Shown here piece by piece: positions 39,858 through 48,074 of a stretch of 64,000 bases of DNA (positions are counted from its first letter, which is position 1; every line of letters begins with the position of its first letter). The translations under genes were made by a program, and so were the position numbers. Origin of the DNA: Tsuneonella flava (GTDB lineage: Bacteria; Pseudomonadota; Alphaproteobacteria; Sphingomonadales; Sphingomonadaceae); contig NZ_PHSO01000004.1 in assembly GCF_002870965.1 (NCBI RefSeq), forward strand, positions 372,001 through 436,000, in the 5' to 3' direction. The notes beneath the pieces are model-generated. The model saw only the letters and a program-made list of their open reading frames with translations, searched no databases and was not told where the DNA came from.

Positions 39858-40115
39858 ATGTCTCTACACTTCGAACTCGTCACACCGGCCAAGCTGGTCC
39901 GTTCGGAAGATGTCTATATGGTCGTCGTCCCCGGTGCGGAGGGCGATTTCGGTGTGCTCGAAGGCCACGCGCCCCTGATGTCGACCGTGCGCGACGGCGC
40001 TGTGAAGATCTACGCCACCGATGGCGCGACGCCGGAGGAAGTTCAGGTCCGTGGCGGCTTCGCGGAAGTCGGTGAAAATGGCCTGACCGTGCTGGCGGAA
40101 CACGTCGAAGACTGA
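39858..40115 (+). CDS. atpC: ATP synthase F1 subunit epsilon
   Basis: 85 aa: only the N-terminal beta-sandwich ([47 protein letters not shown]) is present, without the C-terminal helical hairpin that inhibits the enzyme. Short epsilon subunits are usual in this order. Its SD (AAGGA at 39847-39851) lies inside the end of the inserted gene. Confidence 0.95.
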   Translation: MSLHFELVTPAKLVRSEDVYMVVVPGAEGDFGVLEGHAPLMSTVRDGAVKIYATDGATPEEVQVRGGFAEVGENGLTVLAEHVED

Positions 40116-40810
40116 TTGCAACGCCAGTCGATTGCGCTGGCACCAAGGTAGGTCAACCGATCACGGCCTTACACTTGCATATTGGACGGCGGTTCGGCCA
40201 GATCACCCGGCCGCAATGTGAAAACCGCCGCAATGTCTGGGCGCGAATAGAGAACACTCGCCGTGCCATGTGACCTTGTGACCACACGGCCCCCTGCCCA
40301 TCCCGACACGATCTGTACCTGCAGGCTTTGTAGCTATGATGCGTCGAGCCATTTCGCAGGCGTGCCCCCTACCGTGCTTCAAAACTATCCGGGTTTTCAG
40401 GCCTTAATCATAACTCGCCTCCGCCCATGCGGCACATTCTTGCACAATCTATAATTGGACGTTGCCGGTCCTCAGCCCGCCCGGCATAATTCCTGCCAAT
40501 TCGGCGCGGGCGGCATAGCGGCTCTATCGCTGATCGTCGGGCAGGTTGGTATGGCCATGATAGATGGCAATCTTTTCTACACCTACCCCACCAGCATAGT
40601 CGTGCTGGCGCTCGTGGTGCTTGCCACCGATCGGGCACCACAGCAGTCCGAAGCAAATACCGCTGCCATTTCAAACCACACCCAATCAGCCTGACGCACA
40701 ATGGGCTCGTTCCGTATGGTGAAAATAAACTAAACCATTCTTCGCAGGTCACCATTAGCCTTCGGCGCGGAATATGTGCGCGACGCAAGGGGGCAAATGG
40801 AGATTGAAGT
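40116..40810. other. 695-bp gap without a convincing gene
   Basis: After atpC there is only a weak GCCAG/CTGGC hairpin without a T-run. A TTG-initiated frame 40455-40694 (79 codons) contains one hydrophobic stretch (VGMAMIDGNLFYTYPTSIVVLALVVLA) and has GC-rich third positions, but it begins right after an in-frame stop and has no SD; it may be a remnant. The last 100 bp should contain the sciP promoter; TAAACCAT near 40731 resembles a CtrA half-site (TTAACCAT). Confidence 0.4.
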
Positions 40811-41056
40811 ATGGCTTACCCCTATAACAGTACCGTGGCAGAGGCGATCAAGCGCGCCGGTTTACCCAAATCGCACCGCGTGCACTGGTCCGACAACCGC
40901 AAAGCCGATGTCGTACGCGCCGTTCGCGAAGAGGTTATCAGTTTCGACGAAGCTAGCGAACGTTACTTGCTAAGCCGCACCGAATTTCGCGAATGGGAAG
41001 AACGGTTTGGCAAAACAGCCACGGCGAATGAAACACGCGAAACGGCAGACGCCTGA
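40811..41056 (+). CDS. sciP: DUF1153 / SciP-like cell-cycle regulator
   Basis: 81 aa. The central block HWSDNRKADVVRAVREEVISFDEASERYLLSRTEFREWEERF matches the DUF1153 helix-turn-helix of SciP, which in Caulobacter binds CtrA and blocks its transcription of target genes. The usual N-terminal GPDGSPLT segment of SciP is missing and replaced by MAYPYNSTVAEAIKRAGLPKS, as in shorter sphingomonad versions. GGAG lies upstream of the ATG. Family assignment good; SciP function inferred. Confidence 0.75.
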   Translation: MAYPYNSTVAEAIKRAGLPKSHRVHWSDNRKADVVRAVREEVISFDEASERYLLSRTEFREWEERFGKTATANETRETADA

Positions 41057-41075
41057 TCCGCGCGCGTAATCCGGT

Positions 41076-41351
41076 TTAGTACGTCGGGGCGTGAAAATCG
41101 GGTGGCTTATTCGCGACCCAGTGCACGAATTTCATCAGCGCCGGGTTATCGAGCAGGCTTGCCCGATCATCCCCGATCCGGGCGAGCTGGGCGTTGGTGA
41201 AATTCGCGTGGATGGCCTGATGGCAGATCGGGTGAAGCGGGACTGTCACACGCCCCTTCTTCGCCTTGGGCACAGGATGGTGCCATTCGGTATGGGTGCC
41301 CAGCGGCCTTCCGCATAGCCAGCACTCCGAGGGAGGCGGTACTTCAGTCAA
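41076..41351 (-). CDS. small HNH-type endonuclease-like protein
   Basis: 91 aa. A zinc-type CxxC (ECWLCGRPLG) is followed by TEWHHPVPKAKKG and PLHPICHQAIHANFTNAQLA, the H-H...P...CH..IH arrangement of HNH/McrA-like nucleases. Nothing else is attached. Its ATG overlaps the glmU stop (ATGA), so it is expressed with glmU. Similar short HNH proteins occur in many alphaproteobacteria without known function. Confidence 0.78.
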   Translation of the reverse strand: MTEVPPPSECWLCGRPLGTHTEWHHPVPKAKKGRVTVPLHPICHQAIHANFTNAQLARIGDDRASLLDNPALMKFVHWVANKPPDFHAPTY

Positions 41352-42709
41352 CCGCCCTTCTCCCGTTCCGCCGCTTTCTTCTTCTTCATTGCATCATGAA
41401 AGCGATCGGCCCAACCGGGTTTGACGAGTTGTTCCGCACGGACGAGGCGCAACTCACCATCGCCAACATCGCGCGTGACCGTACTGCCTGCCGCGACGAT
41501 AGCATCGGCGCCAATCCGAACGGGTGCGACCAATGCTGAGTTACTGCCAATGAATGCGCGCGCACCGATCACAGTCTTGTGCTTGAAATACCCGTCGTAG
41601 TTGCAGGTAATTGTACCGGCACCGATATTCGCACCCGCGCCCACTTCGGCATCGCCTAGATATGTCAGATGGTTTGCCTTCGCCCCTTCGCCCAGCACGG
41701 CTTTCTTCATTTCGACGAAGTTGCCGACCTTGGCGCGCTTCTCCATCACCGCACCGGGACGCAAACGAGCGTAAGGCCCCACTTCGCATCCCTCTCCGAC
41801 CGTCGCGCCTTCCAAGTGGCTGAACGCCCGGATGCGAGCACCGTCTGCCACAGACACACCGGGCGCGAACACAACGTTTTGTTCCACCGTAACATCGCGG
41901 CCCAGTTCGGTATCCCAACTGAAAAACACGGTTTCCGGTGCGCGTAGCGATGCCCCATTGTCCATCGCTTCGGTACGCTTGAAATCCTGCCATTGTGCCT
42001 CTGCAGCGGCGAGTTCGGAGCGGCTGTTGATACCGCGTACTTCCGCTTCATCGGTTTCGACATAAGCGCTTTTGCGACCATCGGCAGCGGCAGTCATCAC
42101 GATATCGGGCAAGTAATACTCACCTGCGGCATTGTCGTTACCAATACGGGACAGCAGCGCCCACAGGTCTGCGGCGCGGACTGCCATCATGCCTGAATTG
42201 CACAGATTGCAGGCACGCTCTTCCTCTGACGCATCCTTGAATTCCACCATCTTGGCAACTGTGCCGCCCTCGTCCGCAATGACCCGGCCATATGCGCCCG
42301 GATTGGCCGCACGAAACGCAAGTACGACGCTGGCGGGGGCATCCTCTGCGTGGAGCCGTTCGAGCATGGTACGCATCGTCGCGGGGCGAACGAACGGCAC
42401 GTCGCCATACAGCACGATGACATCGCCAGAGAACCCGGACAACGCAGCCTGCGCCTGCTGAACAGCGTGCCCCGTGCCAAGCTGGGGTTCCTGCAAGGCA
42501 GTGGCCGCACGGCCCGCAACGGCCGCTTTGATCTGATCGCGACCGTGCCCGACAATCACCACTGTCTTGCTGGGCCCAAGTTCATCGACCGATGCCATCA
42601 GGTGATACAGCATAGATCGCCCGGCAATGGGGTGCAGCACCTTGTGCAGATCGCTTTTCATGCGGGTGCCCTTGCCGGCAGCGAGGATTACGGCAGCGAA
42701 TTCGGTCAT
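41348..42709 (-). CDS. glmU: bifunctional UDP-GlcNAc pyrophosphorylase / GlcN-1-P acetyltransferase
   Basis: 453 aa. N-terminal uridyltransferase with VILAAGKGTRMKSDLHKVLHPIAGRSM and LYGDVPFVRP; C-terminal left-handed beta helix with GAVMEKRAKVGNFVEMKKAVLGEGAKANHLTYLGDAEVG and NYDGYFKHKTVIG. Makes UDP-GlcNAc for peptidoglycan and LPS. Divergent from gph across 76 bp. Confidence 0.97.
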   Translation of the reverse strand: MTEFAAVILAAGKGTRMKSDLHKVLHPIAGRSMLYHLMASVDELGPSKTVVIVGHGRDQIKAAVAGRAATALQEPQLGTGHAVQQAQAALSGFSGDVIVLYGDVPFVRPATMRTMLERLHAEDAPASVVLAFRAANPGAYGRVIADEGGTVAKMVEFKDASEEERACNLCNSGMMAVRAADLWALLSRIGNDNAAGEYYLPDIVMTAAADGRKSAYVETDEAEVRGINSRSELAAAEAQWQDFKRTEAMDNGASLRAPETVFFSWDTELGRDVTVEQNVVFAPGVSVADGARIRAFSHLEGATVGEGCEVGPYARLRPGAVMEKRAKVGNFVEMKKAVLGEGAKANHLTYLGDAEVGAGANIGAGTITCNYDGYFKHKTVIGARAFIGSNSALVAPVRIGADAIVAAGSTVTRDVGDGELRLVRAEQLVKPGWADRFHDAMKKKKAAEREKGG

Positions 42710-42785
42710 GATCTCTCCAGTTGCACGGGCGCTTTGCCACCAAATTCTTGCGGTTGGAAGAACAGTCGCCTAGCCGAAGGGGCAC

Positions 42786-43454
42786 ATGGCCGATTTTCCA
42801 TTCGATATAGTCGCCTTCGATCTCGATGGCACCCTGCTGGAAACGCACCGTGATCTCGGCACTGCTGTGAATCACGCGCTGACGCTTGGAGGTTTCGCGA
42901 CTGTGCCCATTGGCACCGCATCCGATCTCATCGGCGGTGGGGCAAAAATCATGCTTGCTCGGGCGATAGACGCACAGGGCGGCATAGAAGAAGGCCGGTT
43001 TCGCGAACTCTATAAGGCGATGCTCGCCTATTACGGCAAACACTACGCCGATCACACGCAGCCCTATCCCGGCGCAATCGAAGCGCTCGACGCGCTTGCC
43101 GCCAAAGGGGTGCGCCTTGCCGTGGTGACCAACAAGTTCGAAAGCTTCGCCAGAGGCATTCTCGACGCACTCGATCTGAGTGACCGGTTCGATTGCGTGA
43201 TCGGTGGCGATACGCTGGGCAAAGGCAAATCGAAGCCCGCCCCCGATCCGCTGTGGGCAGCACAGGAACAGTGTGGCGGCGGGCGCATGGCATTTGTAGG
43301 CGACAGCTCCTACGACACCGGAGCGGCCCGCGCGGCAAATGTACCGGTGATCGCGGCCGCCTATGGCTATTGCGACAAACCGGCGCACGAACTCGATGCG
43401 GACGCCGTGATCGATTCGTTCGCAGGCTTAATTCCCGCGCTTGAAACGCTCTGA
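42786..43454 (+). CDS. gph: phosphoglycolate phosphatase (HAD family)
   Basis: 222 aa. HAD motif I DIVAFDLDGTLLETHRD with the nucleophilic aspartate, motif II VVTNK, lysine in GKGKSKPAPDP and motif IV MAFVGDSSYDTGAARAA. Length and the capping region match Gph, which removes 2-phosphoglycolate, though HAD substrate assignment by eye is limited. Confidence 0.85.
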   Translation: MADFPFDIVAFDLDGTLLETHRDLGTAVNHALTLGGFATVPIGTASDLIGGGAKIMLARAIDAQGGIEEGRFRELYKAMLAYYGKHYADHTQPYPGAIEALDALAAKGVRLAVVTNKFESFARGILDALDLSDRFDCVIGGDTLGKGKSKPAPDPLWAAQEQCGGGRMAFVGDSSYDTGAARAANVPVIAAAYGYCDKPAHELDADAVIDSFAGLIPALETL

Positions 43455-43557
43455 CGCTACGGCATGGCGAACGGTCGCCGCGCCGGTTGCAACCGCGCGC
43501 GGAAAGTGCCACTCCCGCGCCACGTTTCCCTTTACGTAAAGCAAACTGGAGAGCCGC

Positions 43558-44487
43558 ATGACCATTTCGTTTAAAGACAAAGTCGCAATCGTTACGGGTG
43601 CGGGTGGCGGTCTGGGCCGCGAATACGCGCTCGAACTCGCACGGCGCGGTGCCAAAGTTGTCGTCAACGACCTCGGCGGCTCACGCGATGGCACCGGCCA
43701 TTCCGACATGGCGCTGCAAGTCGTCGAAGAAATCGAAAAGGCAGGCGGCGAAGCAGTCAGCAATGGCGCCAGCGTGACCGAATACGATCAGATGGAAAAG
43801 ATGGTTGCCGACGCCAAGCAGAAGTGGGGCGGCGTGCACATCCTCATCAACAATGCCGGTGTGCTGCGCGACAAAACCTTCGCCAAGATGGAGCCGGAAG
43901 ATTTTGAATTCGTGGTCAAAGTCCACCTGCTCGGCTCGGCTTATGCCAGCAAGGCATGTTGGGAAACAATGCGCGAACAGTCCTACGGTCGTATCCTGAT
44001 GACGGCATCGTCCACCGGCTTGTTCGGAAACTTTGGTCAGGCAAACTATGGCGCGGCCAAGCTCGGCCTCGTCGGTCTGGCCAAGACTCTTCAGCTCGAA
44101 GGTGCCAAGTACAATATCAAGGTCAATTCGCTGGCGCCGGTCGCCGGTACGCGTATGACCGAAGACCTGTTCCCCGAAGAAGCCTTCAAGCTGTTCGACC
44201 CGGTGAACGTAGTGCCTGCCGCCCTCTATCTCGTAAGCGAAGATGCGCCCAGCAACGCCATCGTCGGCGCGGGTGCCGGTGGCTATCACTCGGCCTGGGT
44301 CGAAATGAACGAAGCCGTCTGGCTGCCGGAAGGTGAGCGGACAGTGGAAGGCTTCGCCGCAAACTGGGCGAAGATCAGCGAAGAAACCAATCTCCACGCT
44401 CCGCAATCGGGCGCGGAACAGTCAGGTGCGATCCTTCAGGCCATGCAGAAAGTTACCGGCACCGGGCCTTCGGGCACACGCGGCTGA
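43558..44487 (+). CDS. SDR family dehydrogenase (peroxisomal MFE-2 / 17beta-HSD4-like)
   Basis: 309 aa. VTGAGGGLGREYALELARRGAKVVVNDLGG is the NAD site typical of the (3R)-hydroxyacyl-CoA dehydrogenase part of multifunctional enzyme 2. NNAGVLRDKTFAKM, then catalytic Ser in MTASSTGLFG and YGAAKLG with Tyr/Lys. The C-terminal extension (WLPEGERTVEGFAANW) also fits that group, so a role in beta-oxidation or steroid-like compounds is plausible. Ends in a perfect hairpin. Confidence 0.88.
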   Translation: MTISFKDKVAIVTGAGGGLGREYALELARRGAKVVVNDLGGSRDGTGHSDMALQVVEEIEKAGGEAVSNGASVTEYDQMEKMVADAKQKWGGVHILINNAGVLRDKTFAKMEPEDFEFVVKVHLLGSAYASKACWETMREQSYGRILMTASSTGLFGNFGQANYGAAKLGLVGLAKTLQLEGAKYNIKVNSLAPVAGTRMTEDLFPEEAFKLFDPVNVVPAALYLVSEDAPSNAIVGAGAGGYHSAWVEMNEAVWLPEGERTVEGFAANWAKISEETNLHAPQSGAEQSGAILQAMQKVTGTGPSGTRG

Positions 44488-44527
44488 CCAACGGCGTATC
44501 GGTACGCTTATTCTGAATGAACATCTT

Positions 44528-44555
44528 CACCCCGGTCTTGTGTAACACCGGGGTG
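44528..44555 (+). terminator. terminator hairpin after the SDR gene
   Basis: CACCCCGGT and ACCGGGGTG form a perfect 9-bp stem with a 10-nt loop, 41 nt after the stop, followed by ATTTGCTT. Confidence 0.65.
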
Positions 44556-44709
44556 ATTTGCTTCAGGGCTTTGTCTGCCGTCATGATTACCAATGACATG
44601 CGGCCGCAAAGATAATCCTGACGAAACGCGCGGACAGTCCGGGGCGACCTTGCGTCACCCGCTCCTCACCCCTATCTCACGATCAGGATACAACCGGAGG
44701 AAGATCGAC

Positions 44710-44814
44710 ATGGACCTGCATCTCGCCAGCTACACCATCCCGGTTTCGTTGCGAGAAGTTCTATCCCATGTCACCATCGATTTCGCTGTCCAATCTGGCG
44801 TGGTCCACACCTGA
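44710..44814 (+). CDS. 34-codon ORF overlapping the ABC-F start (possible leader)
   Basis: MDLHLASYTIPVSLREVLSH... runs to TGA at 44812-44814. It owns the best SD in the area, GGAGGAAG 5 nt before its ATG, while the ABC-F ATG at 44768 has only a weak GAGAAG. The two frames differ and overlap by 47 nt. ABC-F ribosome-protection genes are often controlled by translated leaders, so this may tune ABC-F translation. It could instead be an accidental frame. Confidence 0.4.
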   Translation: MDLHLASYTIPVSLREVLSHVTIDFAVQSGVVHT

Positions 44815-46366
44815 CGGCACTCCGCTATTCGCTAATCTCAATCTGACATTCGGCGCTGAGCGTACCGGCATTGTCGGGCGCAATGGAGTTGGCAAAAGCA
44901 CGCTCTTGCAACTGATCGCAGGCGATATGCAGCCAGCCGCTGGGCGCATATCGCTATCATGCACATTTGCCATGATGCGACAAAGCAGTCTGGCACACCC
45001 TGACGATACCCTTGTCGATCTGTTCGGTGCGCGCACCGCGCTCGACCTGCTTGATCGCGCGGAACGTGGTGTGGCCGAAATAGATGAGCTGGCCGATGCG
45101 GACTGGGATTTGCCCACTCGCCTCGAAGCAGCTTTGCATAAATGCGATTTGTCCGTTGATCCGCGCACACCGCTGGCGACCTTATCGGGAGGGCAACAAA
45201 CCCGCGCGGCGCTGGCAGCAATGATCGTGGATCAGCCCGACTTCCTGCTGCTGGATGAGCCGACCAACAATCTCGACCGGACCGGTCGGCCCGCCGTGCA
45301 CGATCTGCTGGACAGTTGGCGCGGCGGAGCAATCGTAGTCAGCCATGATCGCGAACTGCTGGAAACAATGGACGCCATCGTCGAACTGACATCGCTGGGG
45401 GTCACCCGCTATGGCGGCAATTATACTGCATACGAACAGCGTAAGGCACTCGATCTCGATGCGGCAGCCCGCGATCTCGCCCATGCGGAGAAGGTGGGCG
45501 CGGCTGCGGCGCGGCACGCGCAGCAAGCGGTTGAGCGCAAAGCTCGCAAAGATAGCGCCGGGCGCAAAAGTCGCGCGAAAGGGGGCCAGCCCAAAATACT
45601 GATGGATGCCGCCAAAGAACGGGCCGAGGCATCGGGCGGTGTCAATGCGCGATTACGCGAAACACGGCGCGATGAGGCGGCAGAGACGCTGATCGCTGCA
45701 CGTGAGAAGATCGAAGTGCTGCGCCCATTGCATATGGATATGCCCACAACGGGGCTGGTACCAGGGCGAGGTGTATTGCGGTTTGAAGGAGTGAGCGGTG
45801 GATACGACCCAACCGGCCCGATCATTCACGATCTCTCGTTCGCTGTGCACGGCGCGGAAAGAATCGCGATCTGCGGGCCGAACGGTAGTGGCAAAAGCAC
45901 GCTGCTGAAACTGGCGACGGGCCAGCTTACGCCGTTGAGCGGCAAGGTGCGCCGGTTCGTGCAGACGGCAATGCTGGATCAGCATGTCGGCCTGCTCGCT
46001 CGCGACGAAACATTCCTGAACAACTACCGAAGGTTGCACCCGGCAGCCGATCCACACACCACCCATGCGGCGCTGGCGCGGTTTGGTTTCCGCGCAACCG
46101 ATGCCACGCGGATAGCCGGTTCGTTGAGCGGCGGGGAACGGCTGAGAGCCGGACTGGCCTGCACTCTCGGCGCAACGCCTGTGCCGATGCTCCTGATTCC
46201 GGATGAACCGACCAACCATCTCGATCTCGATGCGATCGCCGCATTAGAGAAGGCCCTGTCCGCCTACGATGGAGCTATGTTGGTAGTGAGCCACGATCAG
46301 GCGTTCATAAATTCGCTGAACATAAACAGGACTATCGAACTGCCCGGCAGCGACGTTCTCGACTAG
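44768..46366 (+). CDS. ABC-F family ATPase
   Basis: 532 aa with two ABC domains and no membrane segment. Walker A at GIVGRNGVGKSTLL (about 37-45) and CGPNGSGKSTLL (about 371-379); signatures LSGGQQTRAAL and LSGGERLRAGL; Walker B LLLDEPTNNLD and LIPDEPTNHLD. The linker is rich in Ala, Arg and Lys (RHAQQAVERKARKDSAGRKSRAKGG), as in proteins that reach the ribosomal P site. Acts on ribosomes, either as an EttA/Uup-like factor or in antibiotic protection; which is not decidable here. Confidence 0.92.
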   Translation: MSPSISLSNLAWSTPDGTPLFANLNLTFGAERTGIVGRNGVGKSTLLQLIAGDMQPAAGRISLSCTFAMMRQSSLAHPDDTLVDLFGARTALDLLDRAERGVAEIDELADADWDLPTRLEAALHKCDLSVDPRTPLATLSGGQQTRAALAAMIVDQPDFLLLDEPTNNLDRTGRPAVHDLLDSWRGGAIVVSHDRELLETMDAIVELTSLGVTRYGGNYTAYEQRKALDLDAAARDLAHAEKVGAAAARHAQQAVERKARKDSAGRKSRAKGGQPKILMDAAKERAEASGGVNARLRETRRDEAAETLIAAREKIEVLRPLHMDMPTTGLVPGRGVLRFEGVSGGYDPTGPIIHDLSFAVHGAERIAICGPNGSGKSTLLKLATGQLTPLSGKVRRFVQTAMLDQHVGLLARDETFLNNYRRLHPAADPHTTHAALARFGFRATDATRIAGSLSGGERLRAGLACTLGATPVPMLLIPDEPTNHLDLDAIAALEKALSAYDGAMLVVSHDQAFINSLNINRTIELPGSDVLD

Positions 46367-46725
46367 TCGACCGCCTTCACCAGTCGCCGCTCCATCGGGG
46401 CGAGTACACCGCTAAGATCGTGCCCGCGCTTGAGCACCTGTCCGTGTTCGCCGAACAGGGTCCACATGCCTTGTTTGTTACGCAGCGCCGGACGCTTTTC
46501 GATCCGCGCCTGAGGGCGCTCCGCGGTGCGCCGGAATGCTGCAAAGGTGGCGCAATCCTTCGTGAAATCCATCGCATAGTCGCGCCATTCGCCTGCGGCG
46601 ACCATGCGGCCGTAAAGGTCGAGTATCTTCTGCAATTCCTCGCGCGCAAAACCGATCTGATCGGGCGCGCGACCTGGAAAGCGAACGACAGTGCCTGATT
46701 GCGCCCCGCCCGACCCCGGGTTCAT
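46363..46725 (-). CDS. DUF2794 protein
   Basis: 120 aa conserved alphaproteobacterial protein of unknown function. Typical segments are FAREELQKILDLYGRMVAAGEWRDYAMDF, FAAFRRTAERPQARIEKRP and GMWTLFGEHGQVLKRG. It is co-directional with cysE (1-nt overlap, TGATG type) and converges on the ABC-F gene, sharing the CTAG at 46363-46366 as both stop codons. Confidence 0.85.
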   Translation of the reverse strand: MNPGSGGAQSGTVVRFPGRAPDQIGFAREELQKILDLYGRMVAAGEWRDYAMDFTKDCATFAAFRRTAERPQARIEKRPALRNKQGMWTLFGEHGQVLKRGHDLSGVLAPMERRLVKAVD

Positions 46726-47423
46726 CAGCGATTGGTTCCGCTGCGCTTAGGCGAAATACCGTCGCCCTGTGCATCGCGCAGCGCGGCAACTTCGGCGCGT
46801 AAAGCGGCAAGTTCGGCTTCCAGTTTTTCTATACCGTCGCGATTGGGTTCGCATGGATCGTCGCACGGTGTCCCATAGGGAATAAATTCCCGCAGCCATT
46901 GATCTGCCGGCACGAGCGTGGAACGCGCCTTCAGCCCGATCATCGTTGCCCCTTCGGGCACATCGTCCGTCACGACAGCATTGGCCCCCACGCGAGCACG
47001 TTCGCCCACTGTGATAGGGCCGATGATCTGGGCGCCCGATCCGATGATGACATTGTCGCACAATGTCGGGTGACGTTTGCCCTTCTTACCATTGGTCGGA
47101 TTGGTTCCGCCAAGCGTGACACACTGGTAGATCGTGACATTATCCCCGATCCGAGCTGTTTCGCCGATAACGGTGAAGCCGTGATCGATAAAGAAATTCC
47201 GGCCGATGATCGCGCCCGGATGAATATCGATCGCAGTCAGAAAGCGGCTGAAATGGTTGACCATACGGGCCAGCAGAAACAGCTTCGCGTCATAAAGCCA
47301 ATGCGCCACGCGATGCAGCCCCAGCGCCCAGACACCGGGATAGAGCAGGATTTCCCACCGCGAATGCGGCGCGGGATCACGCGCGTGGATCGAGTCCAGA
47401 TAGCTGGTCAGCCTGTCGAACAT
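46725..47423 (-). CDS. cysE: serine O-acetyltransferase
   Basis: 232 aa, first step of cysteine synthesis from serine. Left-handed beta-helix repeats: AIDIHPGAIIGRNFFIDHGFTVIGETARIGDNVTIYQCVTLGG, with the catalytic His/Asp, and NVIIGSGAQIIGPITVGE. The short N-terminal region resembles the EpsC/SrpH type. A C-terminal helical tail (EKLEAELAALRAEVAALRD) predicts a coiled coil not found in classic CysE. Confidence 0.93.
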   Translation of the reverse strand: MFDRLTSYLDSIHARDPAPHSRWEILLYPGVWALGLHRVAHWLYDAKLFLLARMVNHFSRFLTAIDIHPGAIIGRNFFIDHGFTVIGETARIGDNVTIYQCVTLGGTNPTNGKKGKRHPTLCDNVIIGSGAQIIGPITVGERARVGANAVVTDDVPEGATMIGLKARSTLVPADQWLREFIPYGTPCDDPCEPNRDGIEKLEAELAALRAEVAALRDAQGDGISPKRSGTNR

Positions 47424-47465
47424 CGGTGAATCCTCCCACCAAACCGCCGCAATGGCAAGTTGCAG

Positions 47466-48074
47466 CTATATCAGCCGCGATTGATCCGCCCCTTGCACCG
47501 CTTCCAAAGCATCGCGCCACACCGACAATGTCGCCGGTACTTTGCGTTCGAGGCTCAGGCGGTCGATCGTCGCCACCAGAACCTCAATACCGGCGAAGCT
47601 GCGTTCAAGCCGGGGCACGAGATAAGTAGGAGCACCTTCGCCCAGCGCAAGACCGCGCGCCTCGGCATGGGCCCACAACAGCTCCTCGACCATCATATCG
47701 TCCGGCACACCCATCTGCAGGTGGAGCGCGGCCCCCATCCGGCTTCGTAAATCCGGCAGAGCAATCTCCCACGGATCGCTGTCGCTCACCAGCAACAACG
47801 GTGTGCCGCTTTCCTGCGCGCGGTTCCAGCGATGGAATACCTCGGTTTCATCGCACGTATCGACACCGTCGATCACTTCGCCGCCCTGCCCCGCGAACCA
47901 GCGCGCCAGCAGGCTCTTGCCCGAACGCGGCGGACCAACAAGCACGGCAGTGCGAAATGGCCAGTCTTGCGGGTGAGCCAACGCATCTGCCACGGCGCGA
48001 TTGGCATTTCCGATGACGATGCGGACCGGATCATCGGCCCGCCGCACCGAGAGCGGCAGGGCAATCTGATTCAT
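47466..48074 (-). CDS. hdaA: DnaA-related inactivator HdaA
   Basis: 202 aa DnaA-like AAA+ protein without the DNA-binding domain. The N terminus MNQIALPL is the beta-clamp-binding motif; [15 protein letters not shown] is Walker [11 protein letters not shown] is at the Walker B position. With the sliding clamp it triggers ATP hydrolysis by DnaA and prevents re-initiation. Start and stop share one base with the DUF2066 gene (TGATG). Confidence 0.88.
   Translation of the reverse strand: MNQIALPLSVRRADDPVRIVIGNANRAVADALAHPQDWPFRTAVLVGPPRSGKSLLARWFAGQGGEVIDGVDTCDETEVFHRWNRAQESGTPLLLVSDSDPWEIALPDLRSRMGAALHLQMGVPDDMMVEELLWAHAEARGLALGEGAPTYLVPRLERSFAGIEVLVATIDRLSLERKVPATLSVWRDALEAVQGADQSRLI

Noticed and set aside
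40455-40694. TTG-initiated 79-codon membrane-like ORF
   Set aside because: Begins immediately after an in-frame stop, no SD, no family; kept only as a remark on the gap.
40408-40788. 126-codon minus-strand frame after atpC
   Set aside because: Low-complexity Arg/Cys/Trp composition, no SD, no domain.
44593-44709. Upstream extension of the 34-codon ORF before the ABC-F gene
   Set aside because: The ATG at 44593 has no SD and its residues look random; the strong SD is at 44695-44705 for ATG 44710.
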